Source: Staphylospora marina
Lineage (GTDB): Bacteria > Bacillota > Bacilli > Thermoactinomycetales > Thermoactinomycetaceae
Length of the DNA: 64,000 nt
Assembly (NCBI RefSeq): GCF_003856495.1
Contig: NZ_CP034118.1
Coordinates: 1,406,001 to 1,470,000, forward strand
Direction: 5' to 3'
Below, in pieces: positions 15,477-24,539 of the stretch (positions within the stretch are counted from its first letter, which is position 1; the number at the start of each line of letters is the position of its first letter). Position numbers and translations under genes: made by a program. Below the pieces are notes generated by a model that ran no database searches, was not told where the DNA came from, and saw only the letters and a list, made by a program, of their open reading frames with translations.

Positions 15477-15905
15477 TCAGGAACGATTGCCGCATCCGCA
15501 AGATCCTCCGCTCCCGCATCCCCCGGGCGAATCCCCTCCGGTTTCCACGCGGACGGTCTTGGCGACGGTATCCGCAATGACCCTCTGAATCGTCTGCAGG
15601 AGATCATTCACTTCGACCTGCGCCTGTCTGTATTCCCGCACGATCGGAAGATCATCCAGTTTTTGATTCAGGCGGTCCAGCTCACCACGGAGCATGCGGG
15701 CATATTCCGTTTTTCCGTAATGATTCGCATGAACCAACTCTTTTTGTTTCCGTTTGATCTCACGGATGGTTTCCTGCACGGTCGGGCTTTCGTTCACTTG
15801 GCGTTCGGCGATCCGAAACCTCGAGATCTCCTGGCTGTTTTGCAAATTGCGCGCGAGGCGCCTCGCTTTCTCCAGCACGGGGTGATCCTGGACGATGGAA
15901 TCCAT
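15477..15905 (-). CDS. ricA: RicA/YmcA family regulator (RicAFT complex subunit)
   Basis: From the ATG at 15905 the protein has 142 residues of the YlbF/YmcA helical family (ILE-rich helices over 1-115). The C-terminal tail GGCGSGGSCGCGNRS has three cysteines, in line with the Fe-S cluster ligands of RicA. In B. subtilis RicA-RicF-RicT act with RNase Y in mRNA maturation and influence sporulation, competence and biofilm; RNase Y is encoded at 31919-33463 here. The frame stays open upstream into miaB, but the start next to the miaB stop gives a normal family length. Confidence 0.85.
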   Translation of the reverse strand: MDSIVQDHPVLEKARRLARNLQNSQEISRFRIAERQVNESPTVQETIREIKRKQKELVHANHYGKTEYARMLRGELDRLNQKLDDLPIVREYRQAQVEVNDLLQTIQRVIADTVAKTVRVETGGDSPGGCGSGGSCGCGNRS

Positions 15906-15906
15906 G

Positions 15907-17394
15907 TCAGGCACCCGCTCCCGTCGCGGACGCTTCACCCACCAGCGTTCCCCGCAAGGTCCATGTTTGCGGATCGTCAATCCGGATTTTCACAAATTGA
16001 CCGATCAGGTGTTTCGGCCCGCGGAAATGAACCAGTTTGTTGGTCCGGGTTCTGCCCGACAAGACGTTCGGATCCTTCTTGCTTTCCCCTTCGACCAGCA
16101 CTTCGACCACCTGCCCGCGAAGAGCTTCGTTCTTGCGGCGGCCGATTTCGGCCAACAGACGGTTCAGGCGGTCAAGACGTTCTTTTTTCACTTCCATCGG
16201 AACGTCATCCTGCATCTTCGCGGCCGGCGTTCCCTCCCGCGGAGAATAGATGAACGTAAACGCGGAGTCAAACTCCACCTCGCGCACGAGGGACAGGGTG
16301 TCTTCAAACTGCTCCTCGGTTTCACCGGGGAATCCGACAATGATGTCCGTGGTGAGCACCACGTCCGGAATGGCTTCCTTGATTTTTCGCACCAGTTCCA
16401 GATAATGTTCCCTGGTGTATTTCCGCGCCATCAGTTTCAGGATCTGCGAGTTGCCCGACTGCACCGGCAGATGAATGTGCTCCACCAGGTTGCCTCGTTT
16501 GGCGAGGACTTCGATCAGACGGTCGTCGAAATCCCTCGGATGGCTGGTGGTGAAACGGACCCGCGGAATGCCGATTTTGCGGACATCATCCATCAGATCG
16601 GCAAACGTGTAATCACGATCCGTGAAATCTTTGCCGTACGCGTTCACGTTTTGACCCAACAGCGTGATTTCCTTGTATCCCTTGCGGGCCAAATCGCGGA
16701 TCTCCGCAAGCACGTCTTCCGGACGACGACTGCGTTCCTTTCCGCGGGTGTACGGAACAATGCAGTACGTACAGAACTTGTCGCAACCGTACATGATGTT
16801 GACCCATGCCTTGAGGCCGTCCCGTCGGACTTTCGGCAGGTTCTCCACCACATCTCCTTCTTTGGACCAGACTTCGACCACCATCTCCTTGGAGAACAGG
16901 GCATTCATCAGCAGATGGGGGAGCCGGTGGATGTTGTGGGTGCCAAAAATCAAATCCACGTATGGATAGCTCCGGAGAATGCGGTTGACCACCACTTCCT
17001 CCTGGGACATGCACCCGCATACCCCGAGGATCAATCCGGGTTTTTCCAGCTTCCTCTGCTTCAAACGACCCAGCTCGCCGAACACCTTGTCCTCGGCATT
17101 TTCGCGGATGGCACACGTATTGAGAAGAATCACGTCCGCATCTTCTTCGCCCGCGGCCGGCTCATATCCCATTTGTTCCAAAATCCCGGCCATCGTTTCA
17201 CTGTCATGGACGTTCATCTGACAACCGTAGGTGACAATCAGATATTTTTTCCCTCTGCCCGCATCCCGCATGGGTTCGGGAATGTCTTCAAACCGAATGA
17301 CCCGGACCCCGTCTTTGCTGCGCTTTTTGGCGGCTTTCAGATCCGGGGCCACAAAGTAACGGCTGTAATCTTTCTCTTGTCCCATCCCATTCAC
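15907..17394 (-). CDS. miaB: tRNA-i6A37 methylthiotransferase MiaB
   Basis: A 495-residue radical-SAM enzyme. The N-terminal UPF0004 domain has three cluster cysteines ([24 protein letters not shown]). The radical SAM core has [19 protein letters not shown]-terminal TRAM domain ends near residue 480. It adds the 2-methylthio group to i6A37 made by MiaA. It is followed within 2 nt by ricA, as in Bacillus ymcB-ymcA. The N-terminal 60 residues before the UPF0004 domain are normal for Firmicute MiaB. Confidence 0.96.
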   Translation of the reverse strand: MNGMGQEKDYSRYFVAPDLKAAKKRSKDGVRVIRFEDIPEPMRDAGRGKKYLIVTYGCQMNVHDSETMAGILEQMGYEPAAGEEDADVILLNTCAIRENAEDKVFGELGRLKQRKLEKPGLILGVCGCMSQEEVVVNRILRSYPYVDLIFGTHNIHRLPHLLMNALFSKEMVVEVWSKEGDVVENLPKVRRDGLKAWVNIMYGCDKFCTYCIVPYTRGKERSRRPEDVLAEIRDLARKGYKEITLLGQNVNAYGKDFTDRDYTFADLMDDVRKIGIPRVRFTTSHPRDFDDRLIEVLAKRGNLVEHIHLPVQSGNSQILKLMARKYTREHYLELVRKIKEAIPDVVLTTDIIVGFPGETEEQFEDTLSLVREVEFDSAFTFIYSPREGTPAAKMQDDVPMEVKKERLDRLNRLLAEIGRRKNEALRGQVVEVLVEGESKKDPNVLSGRTRTNKLVHFRGPKHLIGQFVKIRIDDPQTWTLRGTLVGEASATGAGA

Positions 17395-17484
17395 CCTTTC
17401 CGTATTTGATGGATGTTTTTATTCGGAAGGAACGGTTCGAAACCTTTCCGTACTTTCGGCAAAGCAGTTGTTTGTAACTTAGAT

Positions 17485-17513
17485 ATTATACCCGTTTTTC
17501 ATGAAACGATCAA
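17485..17513 (-). promoter_or_regulatory. Sigma-A promoter of miaB-ricA
   Basis: On the minus strand TTGATC, 17 nt, TATAAT lies about 90 nt before the miaB ATG. A perfect -10 and four-of-six -35 make this one of the best promoters in the window. Confidence 0.75.
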
Positions 17514-17885
17514 TCAATGCCGGGCCTCACCCCACGGCCGGCATTCCGATGTCCGGGATTCCTTGATCGTCGGATGAAGCTTTCAAACCTGAAAACAGCG
17601 GTTCGACAGATCGCGGAAAGGTTTGTTTGCAATACAAACTTGTTTGAATGAATGCAACAAAGGAACACTCAACCTCCCCGGATTGAATCCACGCAAAGGG
17701 ATCCTGCACGTCAAATCAGATGAACGGGCAATCCTGACATCCAAGTAAACGGGCATGAATCACGGTGCTTCCGTCGAACGGGGGCATCGGCTCTGTCCGG
17801 ATTTTATCGTTGCATGGACAGACTTTTATTTGCAAACAATATCCATCCAGAAGACGTGCATGAATTGACGAAAGGGGGATTCGCC
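17514..17885. other. Intergenic region between divergent miaB and germination operon
   Basis: These 370 nt hold no convincing gene. An inverted repeat AATGCCGG (17516-17523)/CCGGCATT (17538-17545) sits just upstream of the miaB promoter. The germination operon promoter should lie in the right half. A sigma-G promoter is expected from the family, but I could not find a clear match. Confidence 0.5.
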
Positions 17886-19493
17886 ATGCCTCCCCGCTGG
17901 TCCCGAAAAAAAGATTCCAAATCAAAAACCGAAGAAAAGAACGGTCAAACACGTACATCCATCAGTCATCCGAAAAACCTGGAAATTCCTCTGTCCGAAG
18001 AACTGGAAGAAAACACCCGGTTGCTCGAAGCCCTTTATGACGGTTCCTACGACTTCATTGTCCGGCGTTTTCTCCTGGGCGGAACACGCCCCGCCGTGGT
18101 GATGTACTTCAAAAGCATGAGCAACTCCGAGGCTTTGAACGAACATGTCCTGCGCCCGTTGATGAACAAACCGTCCGTCGCTCCGGACATTGAGGAGATC
18201 ATCGAAATCCTCCTTCCCGTGGCGTACACGGAGAAACTGGAGAAACTGTCGGATTGCGTGGAACAATTGGGACGCGGGAACGCCGTGTTGTTGATGGACG
18301 ACATGTGCCGCGGCATCGGCATCGGCGTGGCCGTCCTCAAATCGAGGGGCATCGCGGAACCCGATGCGGAGCCGTCCATCCGCGGCCCCAAAGACGGATT
18401 CAACGAATCGCTGAACACCAACGTGAACCTGTTGCGTTCCCGCATCCGCTCCCCGTTTCTCAGACTGGAGATGATGAAAATCGGGCGCTACTCGCAAACT
18501 CCGGTCGTGATCGCCTGGATCAAGGGAGTGACCGATGCCGACGTGCTCGCCGAGGTGCGCAGGCGATTGAAACGGATTGACATCGACGGAATCCTGGACA
18601 GCGGGAACATCGAAGAGCTGATTGAAGACAATCCTTATTCTCCCTTCCCGCAAATTCAACAGACGGAGCGAGTGGACATCGTCGCGGGCTCTCTGATGGA
18701 GGGCAGAGTGGCCATCCTGATGGAAGGATCACCGGGCGTCCTGGTGGTGCCGCTCACCTTTCCGACCCTGATGCAGGCATCGGAAGATTATTACAACCGG
18801 CACATGGCCGCCACGGCGTTTCGCTGGCTCCGTTTTTTTCTGTACTTTCTTTCCCTGACATTTCCTTCATTCTATGTGGCGACGATCACGTTCCATCCCG
18901 AAGCCATCCCGACGGACCAATTGATCACGTTCGCGGGAGCGAGGGAGCGCATTCCTCTCCCCACGCTGGTGGAGGCTTTGCTGATGGAGACGGCATTTGA
19001 AGCTCTCCGTGAAGCCGGCCTTCGCCTTCCGAAAATCGTCGGTCCGGCCATCTCCATTGTCGGCGCCTTGGTGATCGGGGAAGCGGCCGTCTCGGCGGGC
19101 CTGGTTTCCGCACCGGTGGTGATCGTGGTGGCGGCGACGGCAATCGCTTCATTCACCATCCCCAGATACTATGCGGGCTTGTCCTTCAGGCTTCTGCGCT
19201 TTCCCATGATCATTCTGGGAGGGACGCTGGGAATCGCGGGATTGGTGCTCGGTCTGATCGCCATCGTGATTCACATGAGCACGCTGCGTTCGTTCGGGGT
19301 TCCGTATCTCTCCCCGATGGCACCGTTCCATGGCACGGCCATGAAAGACGTGCTGGCACGCGTGCCGATCTGGAAAAAGAATTACCGTCCGGGCATGCTG
19401 GAAACGCCCAATCCCAGAAGACAAGGTTACGGTCAACGTCCGGGTCCCGACCAAGGACTGGATGTTCCGTCTGAACGAGGTGAAACCACGTGA
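17886..19493 (+). CDS. Spore germination protein, GerA family A subunit
   Basis: A 535-residue GerAA/GerBA/GerKA homologue. The soluble N-terminal domain (about 40-290) includes LLEALYDGSYDFIVRRFLL and SPFPQIQQTERVD. It is followed by about five membrane segments (from RFFLYFLSLTFPSFYVATI on) and a short C-terminal tail. A subunits are part of the inner-membrane germinant receptor with B and C subunits and contribute to nutrient-triggered ion release. ATG at 17886 follows GAAAGGGGG; an ORF start at 17814 is unlikely. It overlaps the B gene by 4 nt. Forespore (sigma-G) expression is expected. Confidence 0.93.
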   Translation: MPPRWSRKKDSKSKTEEKNGQTRTSISHPKNLEIPLSEELEENTRLLEALYDGSYDFIVRRFLLGGTRPAVVMYFKSMSNSEALNEHVLRPLMNKPSVAPDIEEIIEILLPVAYTEKLEKLSDCVEQLGRGNAVLLMDDMCRGIGIGVAVLKSRGIAEPDAEPSIRGPKDGFNESLNTNVNLLRSRIRSPFLRLEMMKIGRYSQTPVVIAWIKGVTDADVLAEVRRRLKRIDIDGILDSGNIEELIEDNPYSPFPQIQQTERVDIVAGSLMEGRVAILMEGSPGVLVVPLTFPTLMQASEDYYNRHMAATAFRWLRFFLYFLSLTFPSFYVATITFHPEAIPTDQLITFAGARERIPLPTLVEALLMETAFEALREAGLRLPKIVGPAISIVGALVIGEAAVSAGLVSAPVVIVVAATAIASFTIPRYYAGLSFRLLRFPMIILGGTLGIAGLVLGLIAIVIHMSTLRSFGVPYLSPMAPFHGTAMKDVLARVPIWKKNYRPGMLETPNPRRQGYGQRPGPDQGLDVPSERGETT

Positions 19494-20599
19494 TCGAAAA
19501 AGGTCGCATCACCTCCGGGCAAATGGCTTTGATCATGTATGCTTCCACGATAGCCACCGGCTCGATCAGCCTGCCCGGCATTACCGGGCAGTTTGCGGGG
19601 CGCGACTTTTGGATTTCGCCCATTTGGGCCTCCGCAAGCGGCTTTTTGGCTTTGTTTCTCGCCGTCGGTTTGAACCGGCTGTATCCCAGGGACAACATCA
19701 TCGGATACAGCCGGAAAATCATCGGGACGATTGCGGGGAGCATCATCGGCTTTTTGTATTTCACCACCTACACCCATGCCAACTCTTTCGTGCTCCGGGA
19801 ATACGGGGAGTTGGTCAAAAGCGTGTTCTTGCGCGACACTCCCATCGTGGTGGTGATGGGAAGCATCGCATTGCTCAGTGCCGTTTCCATTCGCGGAGGA
19901 CTGGAAAGCTTTGCGCGCTGCACTCAATTCCTGTTCGTTCCCACGATCGTCATCTGGCTGCTCACCCTCTCGTTCACCATCCAGGACTGGCAGCCTGAAA
20001 ACATCTTTCCGATCTTCGACCACGGAATCCTTCCTTCTCTGAGGGGGGCGGTCGTTCAGATGAACTGGTTCAGCGACTTTTTTCTGATCTCCTTTTTGCT
20101 GCCCGGTTTGGTGGATCAAAAGAAAGCGCTTCGCTGGGGAGTGATCGCCATCGCCGGGGCGATGATCACCCTTTCGCTGATCAACTTGGTCACGCTGCTT
20201 GTCTTCGGAGAACAATCGATCAACTACACGTTTCCGTATTTTGAAGTGTTCCGTTACATTCACCTCGGCCAATTCATGGAGAGAATCGACTCGTTCATAC
20301 TGGCCATCTGGGTCATTGTCATATTCATCAAACTGGCCCTGTACCATTACGCGATCATCCTGAGCGTGGCCGAGTGGCTGAAACTGTCCGAATACAATCA
20401 TCTCTCCCTGCCCTGGGCGATCATCCTGATCGCGTTCGGATTTTGGACGACCACCGACTTTCCGTATCTCATCCAGTTTTTCTCCACCAAAGTGGTGTTT
20501 TACAGCCATCTGATGCAAATCGTCATCCCGTTCATCCTGCTTCTGATCGCATGGATCCGGCGAAGAAGAAAGTCCGGCAGCGTGGTGATGCGAAGATGA
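19490..20599 (+). CDS. Spore germination protein, GerA family B subunit (APC-type permease)
   Basis: A 369-residue integral membrane protein with about ten predicted helices, from KGRITSGQMALIMYASTI onward. It resembles GerAB/GerBB proteins of the amino acid-polyamine-organocation superfamily, the subunit that binds the germinant. It overlaps A (GTGA) and C (ATGA), so the three are translationally coupled. The germinant cannot be deduced from sequence alone. Confidence 0.93.
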   Translation: MIEKGRITSGQMALIMYASTIATGSISLPGITGQFAGRDFWISPIWASASGFLALFLAVGLNRLYPRDNIIGYSRKIIGTIAGSIIGFLYFTTYTHANSFVLREYGELVKSVFLRDTPIVVVMGSIALLSAVSIRGGLESFARCTQFLFVPTIVIWLLTLSFTIQDWQPENIFPIFDHGILPSLRGAVVQMNWFSDFFLISFLLPGLVDQKKALRWGVIAIAGAMITLSLINLVTLLVFGEQSINYTFPYFEVFRYIHLGQFMERIDSFILAIWVIVIFIKLALYHYAIILSVAEWLKLSEYNHLSLPWAIILIAFGFWTTTDFPYLIQFFSTKVVFYSHLMQIVIPFILLLIAWIRRRRKSGSVVMRR

Positions 20600-21762
20600 G
20601 CCGGTTTGTTGAGAAGATCCGACCGCCGCTCGCCAAAGGAATATCCATCCTGCTTGCGCTTGCCTTGCTCCCGGGCTGCTGGGACAAGAGAGAGCTGAAT
20701 GAAATCGCCATCGTTCGCGCTCTGGGAGCCGATTATACGGAAAACGAAGAGATCGAACTCAGCGCGCAACAAGTGATTCCGCAATCCGCCGAATCCGGTG
20801 AAGGAAACAAAGCGGGAACCCTGGAGGTATCCGGAACGGGGACCACCATGGCGGATGCTCTGTCCAAAATGCAGGGCAATGTGGGGAGAAAACTGTTTCT
20901 GGGGCACGTGGAAGTGGTGTTGTTCGGGGAAAATCTGGCCCGCGCGGGAATCGCGCCTTCCATCGACTTCCTGGTCAGATATCCGCAGCTTCGGACCAGA
21001 AGCCAGGTGTACGTGACGGAAGGGAATCCGTTGGAGATTCTGGCCATCAAACCGGTGATCCAAAACACTTCCGCGGAACTCCTGCTTTCCCACACGGAAC
21101 AGGGACGCGATCTGAGCGTGGATCTCAATGAACTGACCCAGATGTTGTCCGGTGAGAGTCGCGCCGCCGTGTTGCCGATCGTGAAAAAAAAGGATGACAC
21201 CATGGCGGTCATTCACGGCATGGCCCTGTTTGACAAGGGCAGGATGGTGGCAAAACTGGATCCGGAAACAGCCCGCGGTCTCCTGTGGCTGCGGAACGAA
21301 GTTCACTTTGCCACGGTCAGCATTCCGCTCAAACACAGTTCGGGCCAGATTTCGCTTGAAGTGATCAAATCCGAAACCACCCTGATCCCCCGAATCGAAG
21401 GAAACCGGTGGATCATGACCGTACGGATCCGCGCGGATGATGACCTCATTCAAAACGGAACGCTCACGGACGTGAGCGCGATTCGTTCCTCCATGAAGCA
21501 ATTGGAGGAGCTGGCCTCCAAAGACGTGGAAAACCGGGTGAAAGCCGCTCTTCGTGTGCTGCAGGAACACGGGACGGACGTGGTCGGGTTCGGGAAAGTC
21601 TTTCATCAAAAATTCCCGGCTGAATGGGAAAAAATGAAAAACCGGTGGCCCGAACAATTCCGGAACATCGAATTGGACATGGACGTCGACGTTCATGTGC
21701 GGCGCACCGGAATGGTCAAACAACCGGCCGGAGTGCCGACGGAAAGGATTCGCCGAAAATGA
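20596..21762 (+). CDS. Spore germination lipoprotein, Ger(x)C family
   Basis: A 388-residue lipoprotein. After a signal segment (KGISILLALALLPGCWDKREL) the lipobox LLPGC places the lipidated Cys around residue 31. WDKRELNEIAIVRALG is the diagnostic start of GerAC/BC/KC mature proteins. The ATG at 20596 overlaps the B-subunit stop. C subunits sit on the outer face of the inner spore membrane within the germinosome. The three domains typical of GerBC appear complete (ending PAEWEKMKNRWPEQFRNIE). Confidence 0.93.
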   Translation: MSRFVEKIRPPLAKGISILLALALLPGCWDKRELNEIAIVRALGADYTENEEIELSAQQVIPQSAESGEGNKAGTLEVSGTGTTMADALSKMQGNVGRKLFLGHVEVVLFGENLARAGIAPSIDFLVRYPQLRTRSQVYVTEGNPLEILAIKPVIQNTSAELLLSHTEQGRDLSVDLNELTQMLSGESRAAVLPIVKKKDDTMAVIHGMALFDKGRMVAKLDPETARGLLWLRNEVHFATVSIPLKHSSGQISLEVIKSETTLIPRIEGNRWIMTVRIRADDDLIQNGTLTDVSAIRSSMKQLEELASKDVENRVKAALRVLQEHGTDVVGFGKVFHQKFPAEWEKMKNRWPEQFRNIELDMDVDVHVRRTGMVKQPAGVPTERIRRK

Positions 21763-22001
21763 GGGTTTTGGGAAAAGTGTTCCTGATCACCGTGTTCGTC
21801 TTGCTGATTTTCCTGTTTGACTGGTCGCAGATCGATGCGAGAAGAACAAAGGAACGCATCGTGTTTGTCGCCGTCACCTTCATCGGTTGGCTGCTGTCGG
21901 TGCTGCTCGTCTTTTATCCCGACATGCCCGGACCGACGCAACTGATGGAATGGTTGCTGGGGCCGCTGAGCGTGAATCCCCCCGAACACCCGCCGTTTTG
22001 A
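21759..22001 (+). CDS. Small two-helix membrane protein, germinant receptor D-type subunit
   Basis: An 80-residue protein with two hydrophobic segments (VFLITVFVLLIFLFDW and IVFVAVTFIGWLLSVLLVF), starting at an ATG that overlaps the C-subunit stop. Some Bacillus gerA-type operons carry a fourth small gene of this size and topology, the D subunit, that modulates receptor function. Position, coupling and topology support this; sequence similarity of such short proteins is weak. Confidence 0.75.
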   Translation: MRVLGKVFLITVFVLLIFLFDWSQIDARRTKERIVFVAVTFIGWLLSVLLVFYPDMPGPTQLMEWLLGPLSVNPPEHPPF

Positions 22002-22038
22002 GGCAAACTTGAACCCCGCGCATGTCGCGAACAAAATC

Positions 22039-22065
22039 GCCCCCGGAGATTGGACCGGGGGCTTT
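22039..22065. terminator. Shared terminator between ger operon and kbl
   Basis: GCCCCCGG (22039-22046) and CCGGGGGC (22055-22062) with an 8-nt loop, followed by TTT on plus and ATTTTGTT on minus. It lies between the converging germination operon and kbl. Confidence 0.7.
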
Positions 22066-22082
22066 CAACCGATAACGGGGAA

Positions 22083-23258
22083 TCACAGAATCCCCAGTTT
22101 CTTGGCGGCTTGTTCAAACGCATCCAAACAGAATTGCAGGTCTTCTTTGGTGTGGGATGCGGTCACGATGGTGCGGATTCGCGCCTTTCCTTTGGGAACG
22201 GTGGGGTACACGATGCCTTGGGCGTACACGCCGCGTTCGAACAACTCATCGGACAGTTTCATCGCCAATGCGTCATCTCCCACGATCACCGGGGTGATGG
22301 GCGTCTCGCTGCCGGCGGTGTCAAAACCGAGCTTGTTCAGACCTTCTTTGAAGAAACGCGTGTTTTCCCACAGGCGATCGATCAATTCCGGCTCTTCCAG
22401 AAGCACGTCCAGCGCCGCATTGCAAGCAGCGGTCACGGCCGGCGGATGGGACGTGCTGAACAGGAACGGCCGGGCCCGATGAATCAAATAGTCACGCAAC
22501 ACTTGTGCACCGGCCACATAACCGCCCAGTACCCCGATGGCCTTGGACAGCGTGCCCACCTGGATGTGAACACGACCGTGCAAACCGTAATGATCCACGG
22601 TGCCCCGGCCGTTTTTGCCGAGCACGCCGCTGGCGTGTGCATCGTCCACCATGACGAGGGCATCGTATTTTTCGCACAGCTCCACGATTTGCGGCAGAGG
22701 AGCGATGTCACCGTCCATGCTGAACACACCGTCGGTCACCACGAGGCGGACACGGGAATCTTGTGTTTCCTTGAGGGCTTTTTCCAGATCATCCATGTCG
22801 TTGTGCCGGTAGATGCGGCGTTTGGCCTTGGTCAGACGGATGCCGTCAATGATGCTGGCGTGATTCAGCTCATCGCTGATGACCACGTCTTCATCCGTCA
22901 GAATGGAGGCGACGACACCCACGTTCGACGTGAAACCGGACTGAAACACAAGCGCGGCTTCCGTGTGTTTGAATTGAGCCAAGCGTTTTTCAAACTGTTC
23001 ATGCATGCTGAACGTTCCGGCGATGGTACGGACGGAACCGGTTCCCGCCCCGTATTGTTCCACCGCTTCCAGTGCGGCTTTCTTGAGCCGCGGATGATTG
23101 GTCAGGCCCAGATAGTTGTTCGAGGAAAGCTGGACCACTTCTTTGCCGCGGATCACGACCCGGGCGCCCTGCTCGGACTCGATCTCCGTGAGCGGACGGA
23201 ACGTCCCGGCCGCTTTCCATTCCTGAATTTCCTTTTCCAGATGAGCAAACGGTTTCAA
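22083..23258 (-). CDS. kbl: Glycine C-acetyltransferase (2-amino-3-ketobutyrate CoA ligase)
   Basis: A 391-residue fold-type I PLP enzyme of the alpha-oxoamine synthase family. [34 protein letters not shown] and the PLP lysine in [16 protein letters not shown] identify it. It cleaves 2-amino-3-ketobutyrate with CoA to glycine and acetyl-CoA, the second step of threonine breakdown after Tdh. It follows tdh by 37 nt in the same operon, the B. subtilis tdh-kbl order. Confidence 0.95.
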   Translation of the reverse strand: MKPFAHLEKEIQEWKAAGTFRPLTEIESEQGARVVIRGKEVVQLSSNNYLGLTNHPRLKKAALEAVEQYGAGTGSVRTIAGTFSMHEQFEKRLAQFKHTEAALVFQSGFTSNVGVVASILTDEDVVISDELNHASIIDGIRLTKAKRRIYRHNDMDDLEKALKETQDSRVRLVVTDGVFSMDGDIAPLPQIVELCEKYDALVMVDDAHASGVLGKNGRGTVDHYGLHGRVHIQVGTLSKAIGVLGGYVAGAQVLRDYLIHRARPFLFSTSHPPAVTAACNAALDVLLEEPELIDRLWENTRFFKEGLNKLGFDTAGSETPITPVIVGDDALAMKLSDELFERGVYAQGIVYPTVPKGKARIRTIVTASHTKEDLQFCLDAFEQAAKKLGIL

Positions 23259-23295
23259 GCACGGTCACCTCGTTGCCGATCAGATTTCTCTTTGA

Positions 23296-24336
23296 TTATA
23301 CCGAAAAGACCACTTTTCCGCAGTTTCCGCTTTTCATGAGCTCGAATCCTTCCTCAAAGTCCTCGAGGGAGAGCCGGTGAGTGATCAAGGGTTTCAGGTC
23401 CACCCGGCCCGATTCCAGAAGACCGGATGTCTGCTCCCAGGTTTCGTACATCCGGCGTCCGGTGATTCCGTGAATGGTGACGCCCTTGAACACGATGTCG
23501 TTGGTGATGTCCAGTTCCACCGGACGGGTCGGAAGCCCCAACATGGAAACGCGACCGCCGTAGGTGACCATGGCGAATGCCTGACGAATCGCCACGGGAT
23601 GTCCGGACATCTCCAACACCACATCCGCCCCGTCTCCCCGTGTAACCGTTTTCACCGCCTGCACCGGATCTTCCTTGTTCACCCGAACCAGGTGCGTGGC
23701 TCCCATCGCTTCGGCCAGATTCAGCCGATACTCGTTCAGGTCGAGAGCGATCACCCGGGATGCGCCGGCTGCCTTGGCCACCGCCACGGCCATCAGTCCG
23801 ATCGGACCGCATCCCACCACGGCCACGGACCGTCCCGTGACTTCTCCGGACAGCGTGGTATGGACGGCGTTCCCCATCGGCTCCATCAGGGATGCAATTT
23901 CAAACGGAAGGCTTTTGTCATTCTTCCACAAATTCTCCTCGGGCAAGGCGACGTATTCGGTAAAACAGCCGTCGCGGTCCACACCGATGATGCGGGTGTT
24001 CAGGCACACATGATAGTCGTTGCGGCGGCAGGCGGAACACGTTCCGCACACGATGTGCGTTTCGGCGGACACATGATCCCCCACCTTCACCGACTTGACA
24101 TGTTCGCCCACTTCCACCACGACACCGCTGAATTCGTGACCGAATACGTAAGGCGGGCGAACCCGACCGGCCGCCCACTCGTCCCAGGTGTAAATGTGGA
24201 CGTCCGTCCCGCAGATACTGGTGGCTTTCACCTGAATCAAGACTTCATTCGGACCGATTTCAGGAACGGGAACTTGTTTCAGTACCGCTCCTTCCCCTGC
24301 GTGATGTTTCACCAAGGCGCGCATGGTTCCACTCAT
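23296..24336 (-). CDS. tdh: L-threonine 3-dehydrogenase
   Basis: A 346-residue zinc-dependent medium-chain dehydrogenase. Catalytic zinc ligands lie in TSICGTDVHIYTWDEW and FGHEFSG; the structural zinc cysteines are in CGTCSACRRNDYHVC; NAD binding is by VVGCGPIGLMAV. It oxidises threonine to 2-amino-3-ketobutyrate. ATG at 24336 follows AGGGAG; the longer open frame upstream to 24795 is not supported. A sigma-A promoter lies 60 nt upstream. Confidence 0.95.
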   Translation of the reverse strand: MSGTMRALVKHHAGEGAVLKQVPVPEIGPNEVLIQVKATSICGTDVHIYTWDEWAAGRVRPPYVFGHEFSGVVVEVGEHVKSVKVGDHVSAETHIVCGTCSACRRNDYHVCLNTRIIGVDRDGCFTEYVALPEENLWKNDKSLPFEIASLMEPMGNAVHTTLSGEVTGRSVAVVGCGPIGLMAVAVAKAAGASRVIALDLNEYRLNLAEAMGATHLVRVNKEDPVQAVKTVTRGDGADVVLEMSGHPVAIRQAFAMVTYGGRVSMLGLPTRPVELDITNDIVFKGVTIHGITGRRMYETWEQTSGLLESGRVDLKPLITHRLSLEDFEEGFELMKSGNCGKVVFSV

Positions 24337-24396
24337 GGCGGACACTCCCTTCCAATCCCCAATCGTTGGATCTTTCGACATTATTAGTTCCCCTCG

Positions 24397-24425
24397 ATTA
24401 TATCCCATTATTCCCTCAGCGGCAA
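24397..24425 (-). promoter_or_regulatory. Sigma-A promoter of tdh-kbl
   Basis: Minus strand: TTGCCG, 17 nt, TATAAT, about 60 nt before the tdh ATG. The -10 is perfect and the -35 matches at TTG. Confidence 0.7.
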
Positions 24426-24429
24426 ACCA

Positions 24430-24455
24430 GAAAAAATGTCCGCCCTGAGCGGACA
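24430..24455 (-). terminator. Terminator after the aminotransferase gene
   Basis: TGTCCGC (24437-24443), loop CCTGA, GCGGACA (24449-24455). The minus strand continues with six T (24431-24436). It lies 85 nt past the aminotransferase stop and just upstream of the tdh promoter. Confidence 0.75.
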
Positions 24456-24539
24456 AGGAATTCTGAGATAAAGACATCGTCTGACAAAAGCCTCGCCGGG
24501 GACCGGGAAAAGGAGTCCGGAACGGAAACCAACCCCGCT

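Noticed and set aside
17640-17885. Sigma-G promoter before the germination operon
   Set aside because: Expected biologically, but no clear GMATR-N18-CATNNTA match was seen.
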